Shown: positions 15,801 through 23,903 of the stretch, in pieces
How positions within the stretch are numbered: the first letter of the stretch is position 1
Layout: each line of letters starts with the position of its first letter
NCBI GenBank assembly: GCA_025127975.1
Contig: JAHLYQ010000012.1
Span: 93,374 to 157,373, forward strand
From: Synechococcus sp. CS-1331
GTDB lineage: Bacteria > Cyanobacteriota > Cyanobacteriia > PCC-6307 > Cyanobiaceae
DNA: 64,000 nt
Direction of reading: 5' to 3'
Translations under genes and position numbers: made by a program
The notes under the pieces: model-generated
The model's input: only the letters and a program-made list of their open reading frames with translations
Databases searched by the model: none
What the model was told of the DNA's origin: nothing

Positions 15801-16314
15801 CGCTTCCGGCAGCACATTCGCCGCGGTGCCCGCCGGCTGGGGGCAGGTGCAGGCGATCTGTGACTGGGTGCACGAGCACATCCGTTTCGACTACGACGCG
15901 GTGACCCCGGAGAAGAGCGCCGGCGACACCCTGCGCGATCGCGCGGCGGTGTGCCGCGATTTCGCCCACCTCGCCATCACCCTCTGCCGCTGCCTAAACA
16001 TCCCCGCCCGCTACTGCACCGGCTACCTCGGCTACACCGGCATCCCCGTAGGCGAGGTGCCCGTGGATTTCTCCGCCTGGTTTGAGGTGTTTCTTGAAAA
16101 CCGCTGGCACATATTTGATGCACGCCACAACATCCCGCGCTGCGGTCGGGTGCTGATTGCCCGCGGCCGCGATGCCGCCGATGTGCCCTTTCTGCGCTCC
16201 TTTGGGGAGCATGAGCTGGTGGGGTTTGCGGTCACCACTGAGATCGTTGCCGCAGTCCCTGAGCCAGGAGGTATTGCCAAAGAAGAGCCCGCCGCCAGCC
16301 AGCTGTTGGGCTGA
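15793..16314 (+). pseudogene. N-terminally truncated transglutaminase-like cysteine peptidase
   Basis: The 173 visible residues cover the catalytic core: GWGQVQAICDWVHEHIRFDY, then AVCRDFAHLAITLCRC with the nucleophilic Cys, FSAWFEVFLENRWHIFDARHN with His and Asp, and a normal C-terminus. The family normally has about 100 more N-terminal residues (beta-rich domain), which are missing here. The apparent GTG start lies exactly at the junction with a toxin remnant. All three catalytic residues remain, so residual activity cannot be excluded. Confidence 0.7.
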
Positions 16315-16585
16315 GTGGCCTTAGCTGAGCCGCTCTGTTGGCCGAGTCACCACCATGCGGCGGGCTTCTCTCACCAGTGAGGCAGTGCCAGCACCACCGG
16401 GGAAGGCCACCACCAGCACTGAAGCGATAGAGCCAGGAGAGCTGTGGGCAACAGCCTGTACGGATTGGCCCACCGGCCCCGGAGCGGAGGGGGCGGCGCT
16501 TGCTCAGCCCGCTTCCTTGCATAAGGCTTCGCTGATCTTGGGCTGGTGACCCAGCTGCCGCGCCCTAACACGATCACGCCTCTTA

Positions 16586-16603
16586 GGATGTACCAGTACA
16601 TCC
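16586..16603. promoter_or_regulatory. Palindromic operator of the vapBC pair
   Basis: GGATGTAC and GTACATCC are perfect 8-bp inverted arms separated by CA. The site ends nine bases before the vapB ATG. AbrB-type antitoxins bind such sites to repress their own operon. Confidence 0.65.
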
Positions 16604-16612
16604 TGGCTGGCC

Positions 16613-16849
16613 ATGACAACGACGCGGCTCTTCCGCAACGGCAACTCCCAGGCCGTGCGCATCCCAGCCGAGCTCGCCTACGAGCGCAGCGATCTGGAGC
16701 TTGAGATCGAGCGCTGCGGGGATGAACTGCGCATCCGCCCGGCCGCTCGCCCCATTACCGGTGCACTGGAGTCGCTTGCCGCCTTCTCGGCCTCGTTTCT
16801 CGCGGAGGGCCGCGAGCAGGACGAGCAGCAGGAGCGGGAGTCGCTGTGA
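16613..16849 (+). CDS. vapB: VapB-type AbrB-fold antitoxin
   Basis: A 78-residue protein with the SpoVT/AbrB DNA-binding fold: TTRLFRNGNSQAVRIPAEL followed by LELEIERCGDELRIRP. The C-terminal tail (FLAEGREQDEQQERES) is acidic and presumably flexible, as in VapB proteins that wrap the toxin. Its stop overlaps the vapC GTG by four bases. A strong palindrome precedes the ATG. Confidence 0.88.
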   Translation: MTTTRLFRNGNSQAVRIPAELAYERSDLELEIERCGDELRIRPAARPITGALESLAAFSASFLAEGREQDEQQERESL

Positions 16850-17256
16850 GCATCAGGCCCCACTACCTGCTTGATACCAACATCTGCATCTACCTGATGA
16901 AGCACCAGCCCCCGCAGGTGGCGGAGCGCTTCTCCTCCTGCAGGGTTGGAGAGGTGTTGATCTCGGCGATCACCGCTGCAGAGCTGGAGTACGGAGTGGT
17001 GGCCTCCGGCGCCGATGCTGATCGCAACAGCGCCGCCTTGGCGCGCTTTCTGCACGAGGTCCCCGTGGCGCCCTTTGATGGGGCGGCAGCCCGCGTCTAC
17101 GGCCCTGTACGCATGGCGAGTCGGGAGCGGCGCCGTGATGCCCTCGACAAATTGATCGCAGCGCACGCCCTGGCGCTCGACGTCACCCTCGTAACCAACA
17201 ACCCCCGTGACTTCGCCTCCTACCCGGGCCTAAGGCTCGAGAACTGGGTGGACTGA
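16846..17256 (+). CDS. vapC: VapC-type PIN-domain ribonuclease toxin
   Basis: A 136-residue PIN toxin. The acidic active-site residues are present: LLDTNICIYLMK (first Asp), ITAAELEYGV (Glu), RDALDKLIAAHAL (Asp), and VTNNPRDF near the end. This is the VapC/StbB layout that cleaves tRNA or other RNA in a Mg-dependent manner. The start is GTG, overlapping the vapB stop. It appears intact. Confidence 0.9.
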   Translation: MSIRPHYLLDTNICIYLMKHQPPQVAERFSSCRVGEVLISAITAAELEYGVVASGADADRNSAALARFLHEVPVAPFDGAAARVYGPVRMASRERRRDALDKLIAAHALALDVTLVTNNPRDFASYPGLRLENWVD

Positions 17257-17284
17257 TCTGAGGGCTTGTCGAATCAGGGCACAT

Positions 17285-17524
17285 CTAGGAATGCCACCAG
17301 CAGCATGCCCCAGTGGCTGCCGTGTCCCTTTTCTGCGCTCTGTCAAAGGCCTCCAGATCCCCTTCCCAGGCCAGGCGCCCGCGGAAAGCGCGAATTTCTG
17401 CCTGCTGCTGCAGCTTGACCAGGGTGCGCAGCCCTAACTGCACGGCTTCCCACTTGCTTCTGACACCGCTGGCCTGCATCGCCTGCTTCATCAGGGCGTC
17501 GTCCATAAAGATGTTGGTGCGCAT
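17285..17524 (-). CDS. Orphan VapB-type (DUF2191) antitoxin
   Basis: Starting at ATG 17524 the 79-residue protein reads MRTNIFMDDALMKQAMQASG, a ribbon-helix-helix fold, followed by REAVQLGLRTLV-like and IRAFRGRLAWEGDLEAF, the usual toxin-wrapping tail of DUF2191 antitoxins. The last dozen residues (ATGACCWWHS) are atypical. Only an 11-codon open stretch beginning MLLVAF follows where the VapC gene should start, so the toxin has been lost. Confidence 0.72.
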   Translation of the reverse strand: MRTNIFMDDALMKQAMQASGVRSKWEAVQLGLRTLVKLQQQAEIRAFRGRLAWEGDLEAFDRAQKRDTAATGACCWWHS

Positions 17525-17742
17525 GCCGGCCCTAGAGGGGATGTGTAGAGATAGGCCTGTGATACAGATCTGGGCTGGGGTTCCTGGTCTCCACGACCCT
17601 GCCGGCGGAGGCCTCAGGCACTCAACGGCCAGGGATGCCCGAAGCGGGCATGCACCGGTTGGCCAAGACGAACAGGCGGGAAACCGCCATGGCATAGGCC
17701 CTTCACATGCCGTTACAATTCGCGAAACAATCTGAAACATCC

Positions 17743-17886
17743 ATGGCTGACTCCTCTTCCCGCTTTGGCTTTGTCGCCTTCGCCGAAACCTGGAACGGCC
17801 GCCTGGCCATGCTCGGCTTTGTGATCGGCCTGGGCACCGAGCTGCTCACCGGCCAGGGCATCCTTTCCCAAATCGGGCTCGGTTGA
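17743..17886 (+). CDS. High-light-inducible protein (one-helix CAB-like)
   Basis: A 47-residue single-helix protein; FVAFAETWNGRLAMLGFVIG carries the ExxNxRxAM chlorophyll-binding signature, and LLTGQGILSQIGLG is the usual Hli tail. Hli proteins bind chlorophyll and carotenoid and protect photosystem II. It is nearly identical to the protein at 54068-54211. The promoter region has GTTACAAT, one half of the RpaB-bound HLR1 element, followed by GAAACAAT and GAAACATC at helical spacing. Confidence 0.92.
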   Translation: MADSSSRFGFVAFAETWNGRLAMLGFVIGLGTELLTGQGILSQIGLG

Positions 17887-17891
17887 TCGCC

Positions 17892-17984
17892 ATGGGCACC
17901 GACTCATACACCACCATCACCCTGCTTCTGTTTGGTGTCTGGCTGATCAGTGCCCTGGTGCTGCAGCCCAATATCGCCGACTGA
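17892..17984 (+). CDS. 30-residue single-helix membrane protein next to hli
   Basis: MGTDSYTTIT is followed by LLLFGVWLISALVL, one transmembrane helix, and a short polar end. It begins five bases after the hli stop. The counterpart at 53945-54064 also begins MGTDYT and also follows an hli gene, which supports it being real. I do not recognise a named family; a photosystem- or Hli-associated subunit is an inference from position. Confidence 0.65.
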   Translation: MGTDSYTTITLLLFGVWLISALVLQPNIAD

Positions 17985-18030
17985 CGCCAGCGCTTCCGCT
18001 TCGTTTCACACCGCCACCCAGGACATAGCC

Positions 18031-18267
18031 ATGACCAACACCCCCGCCAACGAAAAGTTGCTCAATAACAAAGCCGAACAGCTCACCCTCGTGGAGCAGC
18101 TCAAGCGAGCTGAACTGTTTAACGGCCGTGCCGCCATGCTTGGCATCGTGATCGGCATCGTGGTGGAAGGCCTCACCGGCTTTGGCATCGCCCACCAGAT
18201 CGGCCTCGGCGCCTTGGTGGATGGCTACGCCGCCTGCCGCACCCAGTTCCTTCCCTTCTGCTTCTGA
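18031..18267 (+). CDS. High-light-inducible protein, longer type
   Basis: A 78-residue Hli protein with KRAELFNGRAAMLGIVIGIV (the ExxNxRxAM signature) and GLTGFGIAHQIGLGAL. The C-terminal tail YAACRTQFLPFCF is unusual for the family and cysteine-containing. The N-terminal 30 residues are polar, as in HliA/B-type proteins. It is probably cotranscribed with the two small genes upstream; a hairpin lies after it. Confidence 0.88.
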   Translation: MTNTPANEKLLNNKAEQLTLVEQLKRAELFNGRAAMLGIVIGIVVEGLTGFGIAHQIGLGALVDGYAACRTQFLPFCF

Positions 18268-18293
18268 GCCCCTGCGCGGTTCTCGCACCCACT

Positions 18294-18314
18294 GCCCCCG
18301 GCTTTTCCGGGGGC
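18294..18314 (+). terminator. Strong hairpin after the hli cluster
   Basis: GCCCCCGG and CCGGGGGC form a perfect 8-bp stem around CTTTT. There is no clear U tract, so termination efficiency is uncertain. Confidence 0.5.
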
Positions 18315-18316
18315 TA

Positions 18317-18496
18317 CTAGCTGGAGGGCGTCCTGCGGGCCGACTCGATCAGCAGATTCTGGAGTAGTTCCTTGCTGCTGATCAGCAGGTGGGCCAGCCA
18401 GGTGCCCGTCAATCGGGGTTCAGCGACCCGATCGCCCCTGCAGCGGCTGATGGCCTGCTCGATCTCGGCCAGCTCACTAGCAATGTTGCGCACCAT
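18317..18496 (-). CDS. Small conserved-looking hypothetical protein
   Basis: From ATG 18496 the protein has 59 residues: MVRNIASELAEIEQAISRCR, then a helix-rich LTGTWLAHLLISSKELLQNLL. A longer frame begins at 18571 but overlaps a VapC remnant on the other strand. I recognise no family. Confidence 0.4.
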   Translation of the reverse strand: MVRNIASELAEIEQAISRCRGDRVAEPRLTGTWLAHLLISSKELLQNLLIESARRTPSS

Positions 18497-18560
18497 CGCC
18501 CCGGTGCTCTCGCGGGGGCTGGGCCGGAGAGGGAATTGCATCAGCTCCACTCTGCCCCGG

Positions 18561-18720
18561 CTTCCCACCATCGGGGGTGCGCTGATCTACGCCCTTGATG
18601 GCGCTGAGCAGCTGGAGGGGTACGCCGCTGCCGATTGGGTGATCAGCGATTTGGTGCGCATGGAGTGCCTGGTTGGACCACTGTGCACGGCCGATCAAAT
18701 GCCCCTGCTGGCATTCGCAG
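18561..18720 (+). pseudogene. VapC-type toxin fragment
   Basis: The stretch reads GALIYALDGAEQLEGYAAAD then WVISDLVRMECLVGPL, which matches the first acidic strand and the conserved Glu helix of a VapC subgroup. The intervening residues are shortened, no start codon fits, and the C-terminal half is missing. It is a decayed toxin without an antitoxin. Confidence 0.5.
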
Positions 18721-18783
18721 CTTCACTTGCATTCGGAGCTGATGGAGCAGTTGCAGGAATTGGCTGTGACAGATAGCCCTATG

Positions 18784-18804
18784 GTGGCTACCATTGATAA
18801 CCAC
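18784..18804. promoter_or_regulatory. Imperfect palindromic operator of the second vapBC pair
   Basis: A 21-bp near-palindrome runs from GTGGCTACCA to GATAACCAC; 17 of 21 positions are symmetric. It ends 16 bases before the TTG chosen as the vapB start and overlaps a more distal in-frame TTG at 18794. This argues for the downstream start. Confidence 0.5.
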
Positions 18805-18820
18805 CACGGAGCTGCTGCTG

Positions 18821-19069
18821 TTGGATACCGCGCGTCTGTTTCAGTCGGGCCGCAGTCAGGCTGTCCGTCTGCCCAAGGATTACCGCTTCTCCGGCCGTGA
18901 AGTGGTGGTGAAGCACTTTGGCAATGGCGTGCTGCTGCTGCCCATAGACGATCCATGGCAGACCATGGAGGCAGGACTTGCTGCCTTTGAGCCGGGATTC
19001 GAGTTGGAGCGGGACCAGCCAAATCAGCAAACGCGACCAGCCATCCAGCCAGGTGCAATCCAGCCATGA
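18821..19069 (+). CDS. vapB: VapB-type AbrB-fold antitoxin, second pair
   Basis: From TTG 18821 (GGAG 10 bases upstream) the 82-residue protein opens LDTARLFQSGRSQAVRLPKD, the standard N-terminus of this VapB subgroup, and continues VVVKHFGNGVLLLP and DPWQTMEAGLAAFEPGFELE. The acidic-polar C-terminus would wrap VapC. Its stop overlaps the vapC ATG (ATGA). The more distal TTG at 18794 would place the start inside the operator. Confidence 0.82.
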   Translation: MDTARLFQSGRSQAVRLPKDYRFSGREVVVKHFGNGVLLLPIDDPWQTMEAGLAAFEPGFELERDQPNQQTRPAIQPGAIQP

Positions 19070-19482
19070 TCTTGCTGGACACCAACATCTGCATCTATAT
19101 CATCAATGCCAAGCCAACTGCAGTGCTGCAGCGCTTTCGGCAGTACCGCATCGGTGAGATCGGTGTGTGCAGTGTTGTGGCTGCAGAGCTGGCCTATGGG
19201 GTGGCAAAGAGTGGCTCTATCCGCAATCGCCAGGCGTTGGAAATGTTTCTGGCACCGCTCACGATCCTTCCGTTTGATGAAACTGCCGTCTGGGCCTACG
19301 GCGAGCTGCGAGCGGAGCTGGAGCGCAAAGGCACAACGATCGGTTCACTAGACACCCTGATTGCAGCCCACGCGCTGAGTCAAGGCGCTCTATTGGTTAC
19401 CAACAACACCGATGAATTTACTCGGGTGCCAGGCCTGCAGCTTGACAACTGGGTGAAGGCACCATCACCCGGCGACTCCTGA
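19066..19482 (+). CDS. vapC: VapC-type PIN-domain toxin, second pair
   Basis: A 138-residue PIN ribonuclease of the same subgroup as the protein at 16846 but clearly diverged. It has ILLDTNICIYIIN, VVAAELAYGVAKSG, SLDTLIAAHAL and VTNNTDEFTRVPGL, so all acidic positions are present. It appears intact and coupled to vapB. Confidence 0.9.
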   Translation: MILLDTNICIYIINAKPTAVLQRFRQYRIGEIGVCSVVAAELAYGVAKSGSIRNRQALEMFLAPLTILPFDETAVWAYGELRAELERKGTTIGSLDTLIAAHALSQGALLVTNNTDEFTRVPGLQLDNWVKAPSPGDS

Positions 19483-19568
19483 TGGTCAGCAGCAGTCACC
19501 GCATCCGTCGCGCTTCACCCATCACTCATTGAGTAACTTGCGGAGATGAGCCGACCTTCGTAGCAGCC

Positions 19569-21191
19569 ATGCCAGACGAGACCATGCCCGGCGGAAGGCC
19601 ATCCCATGTAGTCGTCGTCGGAGCCGGGTGGGCAGGTTGGGGCGCAGCCAAGGCACTCTGTGAAGCCGGTATTCGTGTCACCCTGATTGATGGGATGCCC
19701 GATCCAACAGGCAGTCAACCAATCACGACCAAAAGCGGCAAACCTTTCGAGGCAGGCACCAGAGGTTTTTGGAAAGACTATCCCAACATCAATGCCCTAA
19801 CCGATGAACTCGGCGCTGGCGATATCTTCACTGACTTCACAACCAGTGCCTTCTGGTCGCCCGATGGATTAGAAGCAACAGCGCCTGTCTTTGGAGAGGC
19901 GCCCCAATGGCCAAGTCCCCTTGGCCAGATGGTGGCGACAATCACCAACTTCACACGACTACCTATTCAAGACCGGCTGAGCATTGCAGGGCTTCTCTTT
20001 GCAATGCTTGACCTCTATAGAAGCGACAAGATTTTCCAGCAGTACGACGATCTCGATGCGCAATCACTCTTTGTCAAGCTCGGCATCAGCGATCGACTCA
20101 TCAATGAGTTCTTGCGCCCCACCTTGCTGGTTGGCTTGTTCAAGCCGCCCGAAGAGCTTTCGGCCGCGGTCACCATGGAGCTCCTCTATTACTACGCCCA
20201 AGCCCACCAAGACTCATTTGATGTCTGTTGGATCAAGTCGAAAAGCATCGCCGAACATCTGTTTGCGCCCCTGAGTCGAAGGCTGATTTCCCGCCATCAT
20301 CTGCAGGTCCTTGGGGGAACCTTGGTGAGACGGGTGAATTTGTCGCCCGACTCGCAGCGCGTCAGCTCGGTTGAGCTTATGAACGTGGCAACCAAATCAG
20401 TTCAGGTGATTGAGGATGTGGATGCTGTGGTCATGGCCGTTGATGCAAAAGGGCTCAAGTCTCTGATGGCTCACTCTCCAGAACTCAGCAATGCAGCGCC
20501 AGAGCTTGTTAGCGCTGCTTCGCTTGGTTCCATCGATGTCGTGTCAGCACGTCTATGGCTGGATCGGTATGTTCCAATCGTTTACCCAGCCAACGTGTTC
20601 TCCCGCTTCGAATCACTGAAGGGCTCTGGGGGCACTTTTTTCATGCTGGATCAGCTGCACAAGGATGCTCAACAGGCTCTCTGGGGTGATGAGCAGCCCC
20701 AGGGCTCGGTGGTCGCCTGCGACTTTTACAACGCATCGGCTATAGCAGCGATGAGTGATCAAGAGATCATCGATCTGCTCACGCGCGAGCTGCTTCCCAT
20801 CGCTCATCCAGAATTCACCAATGCAAGGGTGGTTGATTCCGAAGTGCGGCGCTATCCAGGCTCGGTGTCACTCTTTTCTCCGGGCAGTTTCAGAAAACGG
20901 CCGCCCTTGGAAACCTCAGTGGAGTCGATCGTCTGCGCTGGCGACTGGGTGCGGATGGGCGACAAAGAACATGGAGCCAAGGGTCTGTGTCAGGAACGAG
21001 CCTATGTGTGCGGGCTGGAGGCAGGGAACTCCCTGATCAGAAGCAAGATTGTCAACGGTGCCGGTCACTCGCATCCCGTTCTCCCTATTCCCGCAGACGA
21101 GCCACAGGTCGTTCTAGGCCGTGCTCTCAACAAGCTCGTCATGGATGCAATCGAACCCCTTGGTCTGAAACTGCCGTGGTTCAAGTCCTAA
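19569..21191 (+). CDS. FAD-dependent amine-oxidase/carotenoid-desaturase-like protein
   Basis: A 540-residue flavoprotein. The Rossmann motif VVVVGAGWAGWGAAKALCEAG (GxGxxG) lies at about residues 14-34, with the acidic end LIDG. Towards the C-terminus, VCAGDWVRMGDKEHGAKGLCQERAYVCGLEAG is the second FAD-binding motif. The layout resembles zeta-carotene desaturase and related FAD enzymes. The substrate is not evident. An ATG at 19584 is an alternative start. It is lower in GC than the flanking genes and stands alone. Confidence 0.78.
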   Translation: MPDETMPGGRPSHVVVVGAGWAGWGAAKALCEAGIRVTLIDGMPDPTGSQPITTKSGKPFEAGTRGFWKDYPNINALTDELGAGDIFTDFTTSAFWSPDGLEATAPVFGEAPQWPSPLGQMVATITNFTRLPIQDRLSIAGLLFAMLDLYRSDKIFQQYDDLDAQSLFVKLGISDRLINEFLRPTLLVGLFKPPEELSAAVTMELLYYYAQAHQDSFDVCWIKSKSIAEHLFAPLSRRLISRHHLQVLGGTLVRRVNLSPDSQRVSSVELMNVATKSVQVIEDVDAVVMAVDAKGLKSLMAHSPELSNAAPELVSAASLGSIDVVSARLWLDRYVPIVYPANVFSRFESLKGSGGTFFMLDQLHKDAQQALWGDEQPQGSVVACDFYNASAIAAMSDQEIIDLLTRELLPIAHPEFTNARVVDSEVRRYPGSVSLFSPGSFRKRPPLETSVESIVCAGDWVRMGDKEHGAKGLCQERAYVCGLEAGNSLIRSKIVNGAGHSHPVLPIPADEPQVVLGRALNKLVMDAIEPLGLKLPWFKS

Positions 21192-21244
21192 CGAGTGCCG
21201 GACTCCCTCGCGCTGCACGCAACTCTTGCAGTTATTCGGTTCTT

Positions 21245-21691
21245 CTATTGCGGAACTCTGCGCCGCTCATAGGCTGCAGTGATTGAATTCGAATCAGTTT
21301 GCACAAATACAAACTCACTTCCACCTTTTGTTGCGTAGATGTCGTAGCGAGAGACGATTTTCCGATCATCTTCGAAAGTAACAGTCCCCGAACAATTTGC
21401 TTCCACTGTATATGTACCCTTGTAGTTCCCACGAATAATGATTCCATTGAGGTTTTCTGTATAGATCCCCGACATGCCGCCCTTGCCATCATAGTACTCG
21501 CGACCGGCCTGAGCAAAAGGCTGATTTTTATCGGCCGATTTTCCCAGGATAAACCCATCCTGGGCATACAGATAGGCTCCTTTCATTGTTGCCAGAGAGC
21601 ATTGATCACCAGCAGAGGCTGGCGAAGCAACTGCCGAGACCCCAGAAGTCATTAGGGCAAAAAGAATGAATATTTATTTGAGTTTGTCCAT
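21245..21691 (-). pseudogene. Secreted protein with a stop codon inside its signal peptide
   Basis: Reading from ATG 21691 gives MDKLK, a TAA at 21674-21676, then IFILFALMTSGVSAVASPASA in the same frame and about 120 further residues to the stop at 21245. Without the TAA this would be a standard Sec signal peptide. The mature part contains GDQCSLATMKGAYLYAQDGF and GNYKGTYTVEANCSGTVTFE, a beta-rich secreted family I know only as hypothetical. An internal ATG at 21652 would remove most of the hydrophobic core, so export looks lost. Confidence 0.65.
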
Positions 21692-21799
21692 GAAACAATG
21701 GAAAAATTGTATGATTAATACTAACAGTTGCTGGAGGCTAAATGGTTGAACATCAACGCCATTCGCGTGACAATAGCACTTTTATCGCAGGTCAGGTTG

Positions 21800-21893
21800 A
21801 TGGACGGCAAGCAGCTCGGCTTCTAGGATTACGAGCTTACTACGACCAAGAAGCAGACCAAACGGGAGAAGTTACTGGCTGAGATGGAGGTGG
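21800..21893 (+). pseudogene. IS5-type transposase N-terminal remnant
   Basis: The first codons read MDGKQLGF, a TAG, then DYELTTTKKQTKREKLLAEM. This is the N-terminus of IS5-group transposases, which normally continue to EAVVPW. Here the homology ends after AEME and is joined to the Rossmann motif of an unrelated oxidoreductase. No terminal repeat was seen. Confidence 0.7.
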
Positions 21894-23244
21894 TGGTGGG
21901 CAGCAGGCTGGGGGGGATCTGCGCCGCCGCCATGGCTTCCAGCGCCAAGGCTTTGCCTTCGAATCCGGGCCCTCCCTCTGGAGCGGGCTGGGGAGCTGGC
22001 CCAGCAGCAATCCGCTGGCCCAGGTGCTGCGGGCGATCGGGGAGGAGGTGCCGGTGCACCGCTACCACGAGTGGGGCCTGCTGCAGGTCCTGCAGCCCTT
22101 CTGCGCCACCGCCCGCTCCCTGCCGCTGCTGGCCCTGCGGCCTGGCCTGGGTACGGCGGCCGTCCTCGGCAGCCAGGGTCTGGGGCTGCTCGCCCAGGCG
22201 GGCAGGCTGGCCCAGCTAGGGGGTGCCTTCGGACCGCTCGCCCGTCGCCACCTGCGCGATCCCTTCCTGCTCCACTGGGTGGAACTGCTCTGCTTTCTGA
22301 TCTCCGGGCTGGGGATGGAGCAGACCAGCGCCGCGGCGATGGCCACCATATTTTGCGAGTGGTTCGAACCCGATGCCGCTCTGGACTACCCTATCGGCGC
22401 CAGCCCCGCGGTGATGGAGGCCCTGGTGCGGGGCTTGGAGCGCCACGGCGGCCGGCTTCAGTGCCGCTCCCCGGTGGCGGAGATCCTGGTGGAAGGTGGC
22501 AGGGCCTGCGGGGTACGGTTCACCGCGGGCGAACGCATCGCTGCCCGGTTGGGCGTGATTGCCAACCTCAGCCCCTGGGATCTGCCGGCCCTGCTCCCAG
22601 AGGGCTCCGTTTCCGAGCGCTGGAGGCGGCAGCGTCAGGCCACCCCTGCCTGTGGCAGCTTCCTGCACTGGCACCTGGGCCTGCGCGGCGACGACCTGGC
22701 TGAGCTGCCGATCCATCACGTCTGGGTGGGCGACTGGCAGCGGGGCATCGGCGCCGAGCGCAACATGGTGGTGTTGTCGATGCCGTCGCTGCTGGATCCC
22801 TCCCTGGCGCCCCCGGGGCATCAGGTGCTGCATGGCTACACCCCCGCCAACGAACCCTGGGAGCTCTGGAGGGAATTGGAGCGGGGCAGTGCCGATTACG
22901 AACGCCTCAAGCAGGAGCGCTGCGCGATGTTCCACCAGGTGTTCGATGGCGTTCTGCCCGATTGGCGCGAGCGGGTGGTGATCGAGCTGCAGGGCACCCC
23001 CCTCACCCACCACCACTTCCTGCGGCTGCACCAGGGCAGCTACGGCCCGGCCTAGCCCGCCGATCAGGGGCCGTTTACCGCCGGCGGCACGCCTGTGCAG
23101 GGGCTGGTGCTCTGCGGCGCCGGAGTGTTCCCCGGCATCGGCGTGCCGCCGGTGGCCGTGAGCGGCGCCATGGCGGTCCACCACTTCGTGGACGCCCGTC
23201 GCCAGCGGCGGCTACTCCAGGAGGTGGGCATCCTGGCGGCCTGA
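21894..23244 (+). pseudogene. Phytoene-desaturase-like FAD oxidoreductase, broken
   Basis: The N-terminal Rossmann motif is reduced to VVGSRLGGICAAA. Then a deletion of about 25 residues changes frame, and HGFQRQGFAFESGPSLWSGL continues as a CrtI-like protein (GASPAVMEALVRGLERHGG, SFLHWHLGLRG, LTHHHFLRLHQGSYGPA). A TAG at 23053-23055 interrupts it, and the C-terminal FAD motif follows in frame (VQGLVLCGAGVFPGIGVPP) up to 23244. There are two independent lesions plus a transposase remnant fused to the front. Confidence 0.82.
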
Positions 23245-23670
23245 GCCGGCACTGGCCGGGCGCAGGGGCTGCTCCCATGCTTCCTCTGGGCAGATCAGAT
23301 CCCAGCAGCTGCCGATTGGCTCGGGCAAAGAAAAGAGCACCAGCTGCCGAGCTGCTGTGGTTGCCGAGCCGGCCCTGGGGTGCTTGGTGCTGCTTAAGCG
23401 GAGCAGGGTGGAGGTGGCTTGCATCGCAGAAAGGAGAAAAAACGCCCCCTATCGCGCCCACTAAGCCGCAGGGTCAAGGCCGTCCAGGTGGCACCGAAAG
23501 GTGCACTCAGTAATTCCCACCGGGCGCTTGCCTTGACCCTGCTGGCATTAGCAGCGGTGGCGTAGACACAGGACGGGCCCCAAACGGGAAAGGCCAGGAG
23601 CAAGCTCTCCTTACGGAACTACCCATTCGGCTGCCGGCCATCGCGAACCAGAGGCGCCGCTTTAAATAGC
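23245..23670. other. Non-coding stretch between the oxidoreductase pseudogene and the fit locus
   Basis: I see no open frame with protein-like composition on either strand and no known element. The only structured part is the palindrome that follows at 23671. Confidence 0.5.
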
Positions 23671-23684
23671 ATTGCAATTGCAAT
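23671..23684. promoter_or_regulatory. Palindromic operator of the FitAB-type pair
   Basis: ATTGCAATTGCAAT is a perfect 14-bp palindrome lying 18 bases before the antitoxin ATG. FitA-type antitoxins bind an inverted repeat in this position. Confidence 0.55.
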
Positions 23685-23702
23685 AGACGCTGTGATGTCG
23701 CC

Positions 23703-23903
23703 ATGGCTGATCTGTTCGTGCGCGGCGTCGATGACGCCCTGGTCCAGGCGCTCAAGAAGCGCGCTGGTGCCCTGCCAGCTGCGCTGCTGAGCCCACCGCG
23801 GCGCAACCTGGCGGAATTACTGGCGGCCATGCCGGATGTCGGTGTGGACGCCGATTTCCAGCGCCTGAACGATCAAGCAAGGGCCCGTGATGTTTTTGAT
23901 TGA
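23703..23903 (+). CDS. FitA-type ribbon-helix-helix antitoxin, shortened
   Basis: A 66-residue protein. MADLFVRGVDDALVQALKKR is the DNA-binding N-terminus of FitA. The next segment, usually a GRSAEAEHREIL-type helix that completes the ribbon-helix-helix fold, is missing. The toxin-binding tail resumes at RRNLAELLAAMPDVGVDADF. The deletion is in frame, so a protein is made, but DNA binding is doubtful. The end overlaps the toxin start. Confidence 0.7.
   Translation: MADLFVRGVDDALVQALKKRAGALPAALLSPPRRNLAELLAAMPDVGVDADFQRLNDQARARDVFD

Noticed and set aside
16315-16585. Possible coding remnant between the transglutaminase and vapB
   Set aside because: Fragments on both strands look vaguely protein-like, but none matches a family I can name, so no call was made.
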